NCBI GenBank assembly: GCA_036873135.1 | Contig: JAPTYO010000026.1 | Span: 910,001 to 974,000 of the forward strand | Direction: 5' to 3' | Source of the DNA: Clarkia xantiana subsp. parviflora | Lineage: Eukaryota > Streptophyta > Magnoliopsida > Myrtales > Onagraceae | Length of the DNA: 64,000 bases | Part shown: piece after piece, positions 26,938 through 39,419 of the stretch | Layout: every line of letters starts with the position of its first letter | How positions within the stretch are numbered: position 1 is the first letter of the stretch | Notes under the pieces: generated by a model | What the model saw: only the letters and a program-made list of their open reading frames with translations | Databases searched by the model: none | Told to the model about the DNA's origin: nothing | Position numbers and translations under genes: made by a program

Positions 26938-27172
26938 AAGTAAACCTTCCTCCTAAGGAAAGGTACAGGTGGCGACCTCCTTCCACCGCCCCAGGAGTAA
27001 ACCTTCCTCCTAAGGAAAGGTACAGGTGGCAACCTGCTTCCATCGCCCCAGGAGTAAACCTTCCTCCTAAGGAAAGGTACAGGTGGCGACCTGCTTCCAC
27101 AACCCTAGAAGTAAACCTTCCTCCTAAGGAAAGGTAAAGGTGGCGACCTGCTTCCACTATTGAAGGAAGAAA
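26938..27172 (+). repeat. 57-base tandem repeats in LTR C
   Basis: Four units of AGTAAACCTTCCTCCTAAGG followed by AAAGGTACAGGTGGCGACCT and a variable tail, lying upstream of the TATA box. Confidence 0.88.
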
Positions 27173-27376
27173 CCTCCTTGACTAAGGAAGGATGAGGTGG
27201 CAACCTGCTTGTCACCTACTTAAGCCGACTCTGAACAAAACCCTCCCCAGAGGGTAACTGCCTTACGAAGTCGGTAACATTTTCCCTATAAATAGGGACT
27301 CACTTTCATTATTTAAGTTGGAAGTCTATCAATTACTCTATATTATTCTCTCGATAGTGGAATCAGGTGCCATCCC

Positions 27377-27983
27377 TGATGGGTCCGACTAATAGCCGTC
27401 AGGCCCTTTAACGGCGAGGAAACGGCAAACAGGCCCACCAGGCCCAGAGTAAAGGTCAAGATGACCTAGGAGAAGGGTCCCGATGAGGGGAGTCCCGACG
27501 AAGCAAGGTCCCGACAGAGTCGGTCCCGACAGTGGAGCTGGAAGCTCCCGATGAGAAGCCTTTAAGTAGGCCCCGATGATGAATCCCTGAGAATGATTGG
27601 CCCTGTCACGATGACGAGGGGCCCCGAGCGGTGACACAACGAGATAACTCTGGAGTCCCCGACGGGAGTCGGGACTCGTTATCAGAGGATAAAGCCAAGA
27701 TATGCGGGGCGTGGCCGAGATATACGGAACGTGGTTAAGATACACGGATCGTGGCCGAGATACACGGGGCATGGCTAAGATACGCGAGATCACGTACGAG
27801 ATATACGGGATACGGGCTAACCACCCCTAACGGTTCGCCAGGTACCTGAGGCATCTCTTTGCCTATAAAAGGGCAGGAGGTCACAGATCACCGCCCGGTC
27901 TATCCCCTCTTGCAGGATTGCGTGGAGCAAAGGAGCTAGGATTGCCGTCAAGATCCGTACCGGAGTTCCACCGTGATCCAACA
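27377..27983 (+). mobile_element. Solo LTR of family A
   Basis: TGATGGGTCCGAC to GTGATCCAACA with TSD ATCCC at 27372-27376 and 27984-27988. The other LTR of C has the empty site (CCATCCCCACC). Compared with LTR A it lacks about 90 bases after the TATA box. A lone LTR is the usual product of recombination between the two LTRs of one element. Confidence 0.92.
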
Positions 27984-28141
27984 ATCCCCACCTCTTTTCA
28001 GGTCCTCGCCTAGCACAAAGCCACCAAAGGAAACTAAGTGTCCACGCGACCAAGAAAGATACCTGAGTGAGCTAGCTCCCTGCGAGACTTAGAAGTCCAC
28101 TACTCAAAGTTCCAAGGCCACGTCATTTTGATCCCAACATT

Positions 28142-28158
28142 TGGCGCCGTCTGTGGGA
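28142..28158 (+). promoter_or_regulatory. Primer binding site of element C
   Basis: TGGCGCCGTCTGTGGGA begins two bases after the LTR, the same PBS as in A and D. Confidence 0.85.
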
Positions 28159-28195
28159 ACAAGATCAAAAGGTCACAACCTCTGAGAAGAATAAG

Positions 28196-29306
28196 ATGCA
28201 AACTCCCGGAATAGAGGATGTGAGAAATACACAAGTCAATCCCACTACCTCAAATCCACTACCCAGAGAAGACCCACCTGCGTCCCAGGCTAACGGGACA
28301 GGTGGTGGAGAAAATCTCAGTCATGCTAAGTCACTACCCAATCTCGAGGAAGCGAGAACAGTCCCTCCGGCTGTCCCTCAAGAAATAATGGCGGCCTCCA
28401 TAGCCTTCTGGAATCAAACCCAGGCGGGAACGGTTCCCGACAAAAGGGAGCCAACTCGGGAAGTCCCCCAAAAGGAGGAGGTGGCTTCGAGTGTAAAGAT
28501 CATGGAAAAGGATCTCCCAGAGAAGACCCCCAAAGCGCCAGAGGGCGAAATGGTGAACAAAAGCCATGTCCTATTCACTATAGGACAGGTAGAAAAATTA
28601 CTGGAGAAGAAAAGAAGAGGAGCGAGGGATCTACTTGTCATTCGCGATCACACTTCTCGCCCTTTCTCCAAGAGGTTATTCAATACTCGAGTCCGTCCGC
28701 AAGTCTTTGCGAGGAACATCGAGGACTACACTAGTGAGGGAGACCCAGTTTGCCATATTAACGCCCATAACTCTTCCCTCCTAGGAAGAGGGGCAACAAC
28801 AGACCACTACGCGACGCTCTTCCCCACAACTCTGAAGGAAGAGGCGTCTACCTGGTTCTATGGTTTTCCAGATAACTCGATTGACTCATGGAAAGAGTTG
28901 AAGGCCAAGTTTATGGAGGGTCATATAGGCCAAAGACAACGCCTCAAGAATATGGATTTTCTGGATAAAATTGAGCAAGGTCCTGATGAAACCTTAGCCA
29001 ATTATTATACTAGATACCATAAGATACTTCAGCAGCTGAATGAAGACGCCACTGATGTCAAGTTGATCAGGACCTTCTTGAGGGGTCTCAGGGTACAAAG
29101 TCAAGCCTTAAAGGATAGCATGGTGATGAAACCAGTACGAAAGATCGACGCTCTTGCCATCAAGGTTAAGAAGTACATCGACTTGGAGAGATCACACGAG
29201 AAGTAACCTATGGAAGCAAAGATGCAGATCTTACCGACCAAAATCGAAGAAGGTTCCGCTTCTCAACCATCCAGAAGGGGAGAAGGGCGAAAAGGAACTT
29301 CTCGAC
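28196..29306 (+). pseudogene. gag: gag of element C, cut by element D
   Basis: MQTPGIEDVRNTQ starts a 336-residue frame with a gag domain from about residue 165 (NIEDYTSEGDPVCHI, WFYGFPDNSIDSW, PDETLANYYTRY, RTFLRGLR). A TAA at 29204-29206 follows EKSHEK-type residues, yet the same frame stays open to the D border at 29306. The stop may be the gag end or a mutation. The last five bases, TCGAC (29302-29306), are the left TSD of D. Confidence 0.85.
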
Positions 29307-30047
29307 TAATGGGTTCCGATGTAATCGTTAGCCCCGTTAACAGCCAATGGACGGCGAGTAGGTCCAGTGGGCCTCGTGAAAGCCTGGAAGGCCCAGAGGC
29401 CCAGTAAGAAGGGTCCCGATATCAGCGGTCCCGATATAGGAGTTGAATGCTCCCGACAAGAAGCCTCTGAGTAGGCCCCGATATGCCTTAGTAAAGGCCC
29501 CGATGATAAAAGCCCCGCAGAGGCTGGACCCGTCTCGTGAGACAATGGGTCCTGGGTGGTGATCTAGAATGAGATAACTCTGGAGTCCCCGACAGGAGTC
29601 GAGACTTGTGATCAGAGGATAAAGACCGAGAAACCCGCCTACTAGATAGAGTAGTGGGAGACGGTTAAAGATATAGATAAGTTCCCCGAGATACGCAGGG
29701 CGTGCCCGAGATACGCGGAGTATGGGTAAGATACGCGAAGCGTGGGGCGAAATCTACGGAATCCCTAACGATATATATGGAATCGTGGCGAGATACACGG
29801 AATCACGGTCACAGGTAACTGAGTAACTTCCCCTCCTATATAAAGGAAGAAGTTACCTCAGAAAAACCCAATCATCTAATACGCACTTAGATTACTGCTG
29901 CCACCCCATTGATCATATACTCATTTAATCATCGGAGAGGGATTCTGGGTCACCACCCAGGTCATCCCCTTTTGCAGGATTACGCGGAGCCCATGAGTCC
30001 AGAGCATTCCGTCAAGGACGTAACGGAGCTTCGACCGTGATCCAACA
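29307..30047 (+). repeat. 5' LTR of element D
   Basis: Starts TAATGGGTTCCGATG (the 3' LTR has TGATGGG, so the terminal TG has mutated) and ends GTGATCCAACA. A TATA box TATATAAA is at 29837-29844. About a dozen differences from the 3' LTR are visible by eye. Confidence 0.93.
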
Positions 30048-30048
30048 T

Positions 30049-30065
30049 TGGCGCCGTCTGTGGGA
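30049..30065 (+). promoter_or_regulatory. Primer binding site of element D
   Basis: TGGCGCCGTCTGTGGGA two bases after the LTR. Confidence 0.85.
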
Positions 30066-30100
30066 ACTTACGAAAAGTCAAGATAGTTTCTAACAGATCA

Positions 30101-31481
30101 ATGGCCGGTGGTGGCAAGAAGAAGCAGGTTCAGGCTGGCAGTTCTCGTCCCGCAGGAACTGTGAATTCCCCGTTGCCGGAACGTGTTGCTGAACAAGGTG
30201 AGAACCCCGCTCTTTCCCAGACAGGGGGGCATGGTGATGGTTATGAGGTCTCAGTCCGAGACACGGAGATGAACAGGCAAGATATCCCGCGAAGGGAGGA
30301 GGACGAGGCTCCCCCGAACCCGGTGGGGCGTAGAGGAGAAGGAGTCCCGCGAAGGGAAGAAGGGTCGTCTTCGAACTCGGAGTTAGCCAAGGCAGTAGCA
30401 GATGCTATGCCCATGTTCTTGGCTGCCATGGAGGCCTTGTTGGACAAGAGAGAGGCTGCCAGGAGGGCGGAGGAGTTGCCTCCGCGAGAAGAGTTACCTC
30501 GACCCCCCCCCCCCCCCCCCCCCGAGGGTGGTCCCAGAAGAACAGGAGGTTCAGGAGGTTCCACCCAGGAACAGGGGTAAGGAACCCGCGCACCTAGAGA
30601 AATTCGTGGTCGACGGCCCGGGACCAGTGCAAAACATGACCATTCCCCTGAATGGCCCCATCACCCCCGATCAGGTGGTGAAGATCGTTAGCATCTGCAT
30701 GGGCGATCAGAAGCAGATGACATCGGAGCTGAGGGATCGATCCAGTCATCCTTTTGTTCCGCGACTGATAGATACCGTCGCCCCGCCCGGGTTAGGTATT
30801 CCGACCATCAAGGAGTATGATGGTGAAGGGGATCCAGTTCTCCATGTTCAGAGACATGTCCAGGCCTGTATGGATAGGACTTCAAACGACGATCTCATAT
30901 GCTCGCTGTTCCCGATCACCCTGGGAGAAAGGGCCATGACCTGGTTTTTCAGCCTACCGCCAGGAAGCATCACGTGCTGGGCGGACATGCATGACCGCTT
31001 CATCAAGCAATACCAAGGTCGAAGGCGTCTCATGAAGAGTGTAAGGTCCCTGACCCAGGTAGTGCAGAGACCCGACGAATCGTTGGCATACTACTACCAA
31101 CGGTTCACTGCGAGTGCCGCGGAGATCGATGAAGAGATATCGGAGGGAGAGACCATCCGAACTTTCCTTCGGAACCTCACTGCTCCGTATGGTTCCGACC
31201 TGATGCACAGTGTAGCCGCGAAGGCTGTGTGGAGTATGGAGGCCCTGCAAGCGAGGGTGAAACAGCAAATCGACGTCCAGGAGTCAAAGATTGCTGCCGG
31301 GGAGCTCGATCCTCCGAAGTCGGAAAGAGGAAAGACGTCGTCCAAGCTGTCGGATGATCGTAAAGGGAGCGACAAATCGGAGGGAAGTAGGAACCGTGGC
31401 CGCCCCGAGAAAAGGGAGGATAGGCGTCCCCGAAGAAGGAAAACCGAGAGGGTCGTGCTGTTCCCATCAACAGCTCGATGA
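30101..31481 (+). pseudogene. gag: gag of element D
   Basis: MAGGGKKKQVQAGSS matches the start of A gag. A run of 21 C at 30503-30523 shifts the frame, and the rest continues in the frame that ends at 31481. The gag domain (EYDGEGDPVLHVQRH, WFFSLPPG, RPDESLAYYYQRF) is complete. A one-base loss in CGTCCCCGAAG near 31420, compared with A, shifts the frame again. The zinc knuckle and protease therefore lie in the -1 frame from about 31425. Confidence 0.88.
30503..30523 (+). repeat. C21 homopolymer in D gag
   Basis: Twenty-one consecutive C in a Pro-coding stretch. It breaks the gag frame. Confidence 0.85.
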
Positions 31482-34400
31482 CCTCAATGCTGGCTGTGAT
31501 GGATCGACAGGGTCTCGCCCGATATCCCCCGAAGAAAGAAGGTGAGTTCCTGGGAGGCCGCTCCGACCGTTACTGTCGCTACCATAGAGCCAATGGTCAC
31601 GACACAGAAAACTGTCGGGAGCTGAAGAAGGAGATAGAAAAGCTGATCCAGAAGGGGAAGCTGAAGGAGTTCGTCGGAAGGGGAAGGTGCCGATCTCGTT
31701 CCAAAAGTCGATCGCGGTCCCGTTCCAAGTCCCGTGATCGATCCCCGAAGAAGAAGAAGGTTGAGTCGGAGCCCTCTAGTTCCGGTGCCCGTAAGGAGAG
31801 ACGGGGGACCATTAATGTCATTCATGGAGGAATGGCAGCGGGAGGTGACACCACCGCTTCTCGGGAGAATTATGCTTCTCGCATCTCCGTTGCTGTGGTG
31901 CTAGGCAAGAGGTCCCGGTCGTGGACTCTAAAGGAGGAAATGGTGATTTCCTTCTCGGCGGAGGATTTGATAGGCGTGGAGAGCCCCCACGATGACGTCT
32001 TGGTCGTGACCCTAGACGGGGACGGATTCGAGATGAAGCGGATCCTGATAGATGGAGGGAGCTCCTCCGACATTCTTTTCATGGATGCCTTGGAGGCCAT
32101 GGGAAAGACGAAGAAGGACCTGACACAGGTGAACTTCCCGATGGTAGGATTCTCCGGATCGACTTCCTGTCCGTTGGGGATGATTACCTTACCGGTGGAG
32201 TTTGGTAGCGGCTGGAAAATGGAACGGCGGAACGTGGATTTCGTCGTGGTAGAATCCGCGGGAACGTACAATGCTATTATCGGGAGGACCACCATCAACC
32301 CTCTCATGGCAGTCGCCTCGACAGTCCACCAGAAGATGAAGTTCCCGACTGACCATGGTGTCGGAGAGGTTAAGGGCGACCAAGTGGCGTCACGAAAGTG
32401 TTACGTCAATACCACCCGAAGGAGAAGGAGGGAAGCCATGGCGGTCCTGCAGACCGATGTTGATCCTCGAGAAGAGTTTGGGCGAACCGCCCCCATGGAG
32501 GATCTGAAGGAAGTTGAGATCGATGGACCTCGGAGGAAGGTGAAGATCGGGGCTGCTCTATCGGAGGAGAGAGCCCGAGAGTTGATCGAGCTTTTGAAGG
32601 AGTTCAAGGAGCTGTTTGCCTGGTCCCCGAGTGATATGCCAGGTATCAGTCCCGACGTGATTATGCACGAGCTGAAGATTGACCCCGCGATTAAACCTAT
32701 CGCGCAGAGGAGGCGTCTGATGGGCGCGGACAAGAGAATCGCGATCCAGCAAGAGGTGGGGAGACTGCTCGACGCTGGATTCATCAAGGAGCTCCGATTC
32801 CAGAATTGGGTCGCTAACCCAGTCCTGGTACGAAAGATCAATGGAAAGTGGCGGATGTGTGTCGATTTCCGCGACTTGAACAAGGCTTGCCCGAAGGATT
32901 GCTACCCGCTCCCGAGGATTGACCAGTTGGTGGATGCCACATCGGGACATGAGCTGCTGAGCTTCATGGATGCCTATTCCGGGTACAACCAGATCAAAAT
33001 GGCGAAGGAGGATGCCCCCCACACAGCTTTTTACGCTGACAGCGACGTCTACCACTACGACGTAATGCCCTTCGGATTGATCAATGCCGGAGCAACTTAC
33101 CAGCGGATGGTAAACAAGTTGTTCGGAGACATGTTGGGGAAGACCATGGAGGCATATGTGGATGACATGCTCGTGAAGTCCCGACAGGCAGGAGACCACG
33201 TCCAAAACTTGGCGGCGGCGTTTGAACGGATGAGGTTTCATCAGGTTCGGTTGAACGCAGACAAGTGTGCTTTCGGTGTAAACTCGGGGAAGTTCCTAGG
33301 GTTCATGGTGAGCTAGAGAGGAATCGAGGTGAATCCTGAGAAGCTCCGAGCAATTGAAGAGATGCAATCCCCGAGGACTCATCGGGAGGTTCAAGTGTTA
33401 AATGCCCGGTTGGCCACGATGAATCGGTTCCTATACAAGGCGAGTGACAGAGCCATGCCATTTTTTTATGTGCTAAGGGCCCACAAGAAGTTTGAATGGT
33501 CTAACAAGTGCGAGGAGGCATTCCAAGCGCTCAAGCAGCATCTCCGTACCCTTCCGCCGTTGGCGAAACCGGCTCCAGACGAGCCGCTTTATCTATATTT
33601 GGTTGTTTCTGATGTTGCTGTTAGTTCTATTTTGATTAAGATTGTCAAGTGCAACCAAGTGCCTGTCTATTATGTAAGCAAGGCATTTGCCAAATCAGAA
33701 ATGAACTATCCCGCCATTGAGAAGTATCTCTTTGCGTTAATTGTGGCCGCTCGAAAGCTCCGACCTTACTTCCATGCACACGAGGTTACAGTGTTGACCA
33801 ATCAGCCCTTGAAGCACTTTTTGAACTGACCGGAGGCGTCTGGGAGATTGGTGAAATGGGCCAGCGAGTTTACGGAGTTCGGTATCCATTTTGCTTCGAG
33901 AACTGCTATTAAGGGCCAGGCGTTGGCGGATTTTATAGCTGAGTCTACGGCACCTGATCTGGAAGTAACGGGTCCCGCAGAGGGGGCAACCATGGAGGTC
34001 CCGATAACAGAGCAGCCAGAACAGCCAAATGAGGAGAACACTTGGGAGATGTACACTGATGGTTCATCAAGTGTAGAAGGATCGGGGGCAGGATTCGTAT
34101 TGATACAGCCCGGTGGAGGCGAGCCATTGCGATATGCTTTGGCCTTGACGTTTAAGGCCACCAACAATGAAGCGGAGTATGAGGCTCTCATCACAGGCCT
34201 CAAAATTGCCAAGGGTACGGGAGTCGATCATTTAAAGGTGAAGTGTGATGCCAGCTTGATCGTGAATCAGGTCCAGGGGAACTATGAAGCCAAGAGCCCG
34301 ACAATGAGGAAGTACTTACACGAGGTGCAGACTTTGAAGGGAAGCTTCAAAAGCTTCGATATCGAGGCAATCCCGAGAGAAGAAAATGCGGAGGCAGACG

Positions 34401-35772
34401 CCTTGAGCAAGTTTGCTCTAGGAGTGGCCCCTGAGGAGAATCGGAGGGTGCATTTCCTGGAGAGAGTGATTATCTCAACCATCGATCCATCGGAGGTGTG
34501 CGCCGTGGAAGCAGGATCGGAGGAAGAAGAGAAGCCCACCTGGATGACCCCGATGGTCACATACCTGACTACGGGGGCGCTCCCCGATGACAATGTGGCA
34601 GCTGTCAGGCTGCGTCGAATTGCGAACGATTACGCGATGGTGGACAACCAGTTATACAAGAAGGGGCATGTGAAGCCTTTCTTGAAATGCGTGGCGGAGC
34701 CTGATACAAATCGGATCTTGAGAGAGCTACACGAGGGAGTCGCGGCCTGTCATGAAGGGGCCCGATCTATCGTGAGGAAAGCGTTGAACTTAGGCTACTA
34801 TTGGCCTTCGATGAACAAGGAGGCGACAGCAATGGTCCGATCCTGTGAGGCATGCCAGAGGTACAATCCAAATATCGTAGCTCCTGCCGCAGACTTGATG
34901 CCCATCAGGAGTGCTTGGCCCTTCGCGCAATGGGGGATTGATTTAGTGGGACCTCTTCCCCAAGCGAAAGGTCAGTGCAAGTATTTGCTCGTGGCCATCG
35001 ATTACTTCTCGAAATGGATAGAGGCTAAGGCATTGGCCAAGACGACGGGACAGCAGATCCTCAAGTTCCTTCAAACTTAGATCATATCCCGGTATGGGGT
35101 CCCTCGAGCGTTGATCAGCAACAACGGCCCTCCGTTCAATGGGGCTCAGTTGAAGGAGTACCTGGAGGAATTGAACATCGAGCATCGGACCGCTTCAGTC
35201 CGCCATGCCCAGACCAATGGCCAAGTAGAATCAGCCAACAAGATCGTGATGGATGGCCTGAAGAAGAGAGTCTACGCCTTGCAGGGCCATTGGCTGGATG
35301 AGCTTGAAAATGTGTTGTGGGCTGTTAGAACAACACCCAAGCAATCAACGGGGGAAACTCCGTTTGGCCTGGTCTATGGCACGGAGGCAGTCGCCCCCGT
35401 GGAGATACGGTGGCGTCCCATCGCGCGAAATATTACGAGCCTTTGACAAACGAGGAAATGAGACGTCTAGACTTAGACTTGCTCGAGGAGAAAATGTGGA
35501 AAGCTGATGAAGTCCAGGCCCGGATGCGTCTGGCAACAGCCCGATATTATAATCGGCGCGTCAAGTCTCGACAATTCTTCGTGGGAGAACTTGTCTGGCG
35601 GAGGAACGAGTTCGTTCATCAAGATCGGATCAACAAGCTATCGCCAAAATGGGAGGGACCATACAAGATTGTAGGGATGCCAGCACCCAACGCATACAAG
35701 CTAGAAGACCTCGATGGCAAGACGTTGAGGCATTCCTTCAGCGGTGAACACTTGAAGAAGTATCATGTTTGA
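31478..35772 (+). pseudogene. pol: pol of element D, first copy
   Basis: Zinc knuckle (CRYHRANGHDTENC), Arg-Ser linker, protease (LIDGGSSSDILF), RT with AYVDD near 33152, degenerate first RNase H, second RNase H (YTDGSSSVEGSGAGF near 34055) and integrase (WGIDLVGPLPQA; D of the ISDNG motif is Asn here, ISNNG near 35115). Three stops break it: TAG 33314, TGA 33827 and TAG 35078. At each site the second copy has CAG or CGA. A one-base loss near 35405 puts the integrase C-terminus (ASHRAKYYEPLTN to LKKYHV) in another frame. That loss is shared with the second copy. Confidence 0.92.
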
Positions 35773-36723
35773 TATTAAGCCGTCGCGAATGGCGCAAGTT
35801 ATCTATCAATCCGATGTAAGCAAAACTTTGAGTTATTTATGAATAAAAGAAGTTGCTTCCGATCAAATTGCCTTTAGATTTATTCTAACTGTTAGTAAGA
35901 CGTCCTGAAGGACGCGATAAAAGCCTTCCGAGGTACAATAAAAGCCTTCCGAGGTACGAGTAAGTCGCCTTTATGGCGCGACAAAAAGCCTTACGAGGTA
36001 TGGATAAAAGCCCTGCGGGGTATGCGTAAGTCGTCTATATGATGCGGCCAAAAGCCTTAACAGGTACGGACAAAAGCCCTACGGGGTATGTGTAAGTCGT
36101 CTATATGATGCAACCAAAAGCCTAGGTACGAAAAGGCCCTAATGGGTCTGCGTAAGTCGTCTATATGATGCGGCCAAAAGCCTTAACAGGTATGAAAAAG
36201 CCCTAACGGGTCCGCGTAAGTCGTCTATATGATGCGGCCAAAAGCCTTAACAGGTACGAAAAAACCCTTAAAGGGTACGATTAAAGTCGTCTGATTTGGC
36301 GCGATAAAGGCCCTAAGGGGTGTGAAAAATGGCCTTGAAATACAGGGACGAGAAACCTTACGTGCTGAAGTCCCGATTGGACGAGAAGCCTTAAGTGGTG
36401 AAGTCCCGATTGGACGAGAAACCTTAAGTGGTGAAGTCACGATTAGACGAGAAACCTTAAGTGGTGAAGTCCTGATTGGATGAGAAACCTTAAGCGGTAA
36501 AGTCCCGAGTAAAGCGTCGGGTGGGCGTATAAAGTCATCTTAGTGGATGCATCGGAACGTTCTGAGTAACGAGTCTAAAGTCACTTTAAACAAGTGCAAA
36601 CGATTATCGAAATCAAAATAGTTGGAACAAACTGCTTATATAAAGGCTCGAAGGCCTGAAAGTTCCAAAATAAAAGATAAAGAGAATACAAGGAGAAACT
36701 ACAAGGACTAAAAATATAAAGCG
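35773..36723 (+). repeat. Minisatellite of element D, first copy
   Basis: Two arrays. About 35895-36340 has compound units of 60-75 bases built of AAAGCCTTAACAGGTACG, AAAGCCCTACGGGGTATG and GTAAGTCGTCTATATGATGC. About 36349-36510 has five units of 33 bases (GACGAGAAACCTTAAGTGGT...). The core CCTTAAGTGGTG recurs in the minisatellite of A. No gene was seen from 36510 to 36723. Confidence 0.88.
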
Positions 36724-39419
36724 CTAAGCTTGGTCCTTGTTGGAGGTCGGATCTTCAGCAGCATCGGAGGGAGCAGGATTCGGAGGGACCTGGGCAGAAG
36801 GCTCCGCAGTCTGCGGAGTCGGGTCCGCAGCATCGGCCTCATCGCTTCTCTGCGGGGAGGTTGAAGTATTTCTCGGCGAAGGGGGCAAGGGTCTCGGACT
36901 TCTTAAAGTCGATGGAGCCCTCGTGTGCCGTGTAAAGTTCCTCGATGGCGTTGAATAGAACGTTCTCCATCTCGGCCTTGCTGAACCCCACGGCATCCGC
37001 CTTGAAATCTTCAGAGTCCCGATACTCCTCGAGACCCCGCGGACGACCCTCCTCGTGGGCCTGAGCCTTTGCCTCAGCCAGCTTGGCAGAGAACTCAGCC
37101 CTCTCGGCCTCAAACCTCGCCTTGGTCTCCGCGAGAAGATTCGCGAAAACGCCTTTCTCGCGGAGGAGCTGCTCCTTCTCCGCCTCGTGCCGTCGATGCT
37201 CCTCCTGCATCATCCTCTGCTCCCAACGCAGGACGACCTCATGATCTTGAACCTGCTTAAGCTGGCCCTTGGCCATCTCGTCAAGAAGAGCCTTCTCCTT
37301 GGCCATCTTGTCCTTGGCCGCCACAGCATCGTCGAGGTCTGCCTGGAGCTTGGCTATCACGTCGGGGTCCGACTTGGCTTCAGCCTCCTCCAAAGCACTC
37401 TTCAGAGCCAGGGCAATGCAAAAGCAGCGCTGCTGGTCCGCGGTTTCCTAAGGCGAAAGGAAAATGGATTAGAATCCGATGGTCGAAGGCTAAGACAATG
37501 AAGAAAACAAAGCAAAGGTAAAGTATTACCTCCATCCGACGGCGGCCATAGCGCGCAACTCCTCTTCGATGTCCTCTCGCGCCAAGCAAAGCGGCTGTCT
37601 CAAAGTGGGAGGAATTGGCCCTGCCAGCAGATGCTGGGCCAAGTCAGGCTGAAGATTCCCCCGTCGAACCGAAAACCCTTGGAGGGATTCGATCGGACGC
37701 CAGGGAACCGTCACCTGGTCGGGGGTGTAAATCTTGTAAAGATTTTCATCCATCGGAAGAGGAGGGATAACCTCGGCATCATCAGCAGGAGGAGCTACCT
37801 CGGTCGAGGAGACTCAGGAGTAGGAGTGCGGAGCTCCGGAGGAGGGCTCCGGGACGCGTCCCTCACAACGGGCCTTAGGCTGCTTTGTCTTGACCTACCG
37901 CGGGGAAGCAGGGCACCCTCATTGGGTTCCTCGGAGGAAGGAGAGGCCTCCAAATTAGTCACCTGACGGAACTGGGTTTCCGTCGGGGTATCCTCCAGCA
38001 TCAGCTCTTGCGGAGCCGCAGTCTCCGCTGGAGTGGTAGCCTTCGTCGGAGCAGGAGCCTCCGATGGACCTGCGGTGGCAGGACGAATATAATCAGGAAG
38101 AATTCCACGAGGACACCAGAGAATTTGGCGTTCGAGATGCTGGTCCTTCCCAAAGAAGTTGTAATATCCAGCCTTGGGAACGCGGGGGACTTCTCCTCGA
38201 AGGATGTACTTGATTTCCCGAACGCGCGATTCCCGATCAGCGGGGATAAACTCCTGGGGAACCAGCTTCCTATATTTATTAATAGCACGACGAAGGCTCT
38301 TACCTTCCTCGACGGTGGTGGCCCCGAAGGCCTGATCTATCTCCTCCCTCCTGGCTTTCTTAGCCACGACCTGCTCCTCGGTCGGAGGAGCGGCAGAAGA
38401 GGAAGTTCCCTTCTTCAAGGACTTCAGCTTCCGCTTGGAGCCACTTTGGACGACGTCAATCTCGCCCTGCTTCAACATGAGACTAGTCAGCAGAGATGCC
38501 TTCTTGGCTGCAAAAAGAAAAGACAAGATGGTTAGAAGCGTTACCCAGATGACTAAATCTTTGGAAACGGAGTCGAGGAGTCGGACTCCGATGTGAATCA
38601 AGTCCTTCTCCAGGAGCTTGTTGGCGTCGAGAGGTATGAAGTTGTCTCCCCAACGGTAGAGCTGAACCATTTGGAGAGTGTTGAGGTCATCCTCAGTGTA
38701 GGCCTGAAGCTTGGGGGCAGGGTCCGCCACGACCTCCCATTGAGGCCATGGGACGGAGCTGTGTCGGACAAAGAAGTAATACTTCTTCCATCCGCTGTTG
38801 TCAGACCCCGAGTCACGAATCAACACCCGATCCTTGTGGAACATCCATGTCTCGCTATCCCAGCCGAAACGTGAAAGTTGCTCCTTTGTCCACTTGGGGA
38901 ATCGAGGGGAGAAGGAGCAGACACCAGCCTTGTTGCACTTCATTCCATAAAAGGTACGGAAGAGTAGTAGACTGTACGTCCACTGCTGGCGGTGGCATAG
39001 AAGTTGGAAGGCATTCCACACGCGGATGGCGTGTGGAGAGAAGGTACAAGGGTGCGTCTTGTAGAAATTGCACATCTCCACCAGGTTCCCGCAAAAGGGG
39101 AATCGAATCCCTGCACTTATTTGTCCGGCAGAGACGAACATTTCCCCCTCTCGAGGACGCGTAACGATGTGCTTCCTTCGGACAGCAGGCTGAGACTCGT
39201 AGGGGAAACGAGGCTCCCAATCCGAGGTAATGCAGCCCTCTCGAAGAGCAACCTCATACAAAGCCTCAGAAATCTCATTAACGGCCAATTCAAAGGTGAA
39301 AGGGGCCCTAGCCTCAGAACTAGCCTCGTCTAAAAACGGTCACGAACAAGAAGATTTGAGAAAAGAAGAGCAAACATCAGTAAATCAGGAATATAGAGAA
39401 GAAGATCCTTACCAGACAT
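36724..39419 (-). pseudogene. Antisense intron-containing gene of element D, first copy
   Basis: The first coding exon ATGTCTG (39413-39419) joins across an 83-base GT-AG intron (39330-39412) to ACGAGGCTAG, giving MSDEASSEARAPF. The domain resembling the plant 'putative gypsy type transposon' family follows (GQISAGIRFPFCGNLVEMC, TFSPHAIRVWNAFQLL, LFRTFYGMKCNKAGV). A further intron is likely near 38515-38560 but can be read through. Next come a Lys-rich stretch (GSKRKLKSLKKG), KAGYYNFFGKDQHLERQIL and a Pro/Ser-rich linker with a frameshift near 37805. An 82-base intron (37448-37529, GTAATA to CTTAG) leads to a coiled-coil exon ending NKDQA, with one extra base near 36845. Function is unknown. 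Confidence 0.85.

Larger units (their letters stand above)
26710..28139 (+). repeat. 5' LTR of element C, carrying a solo LTR of family A
   Basis: TGTTGGGTTACG to GATCCCAACA, about 818 bases once the solo LTR and its TSD are removed. TATAAATA at 27287-27294 (CCCTATAAATAGGG) is the likely TATA box. It has four units of a 57-base repeat where the 3' LTR has three, and lacks about 27 bases that the 3' LTR has near 53895. Confidence 0.88.
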
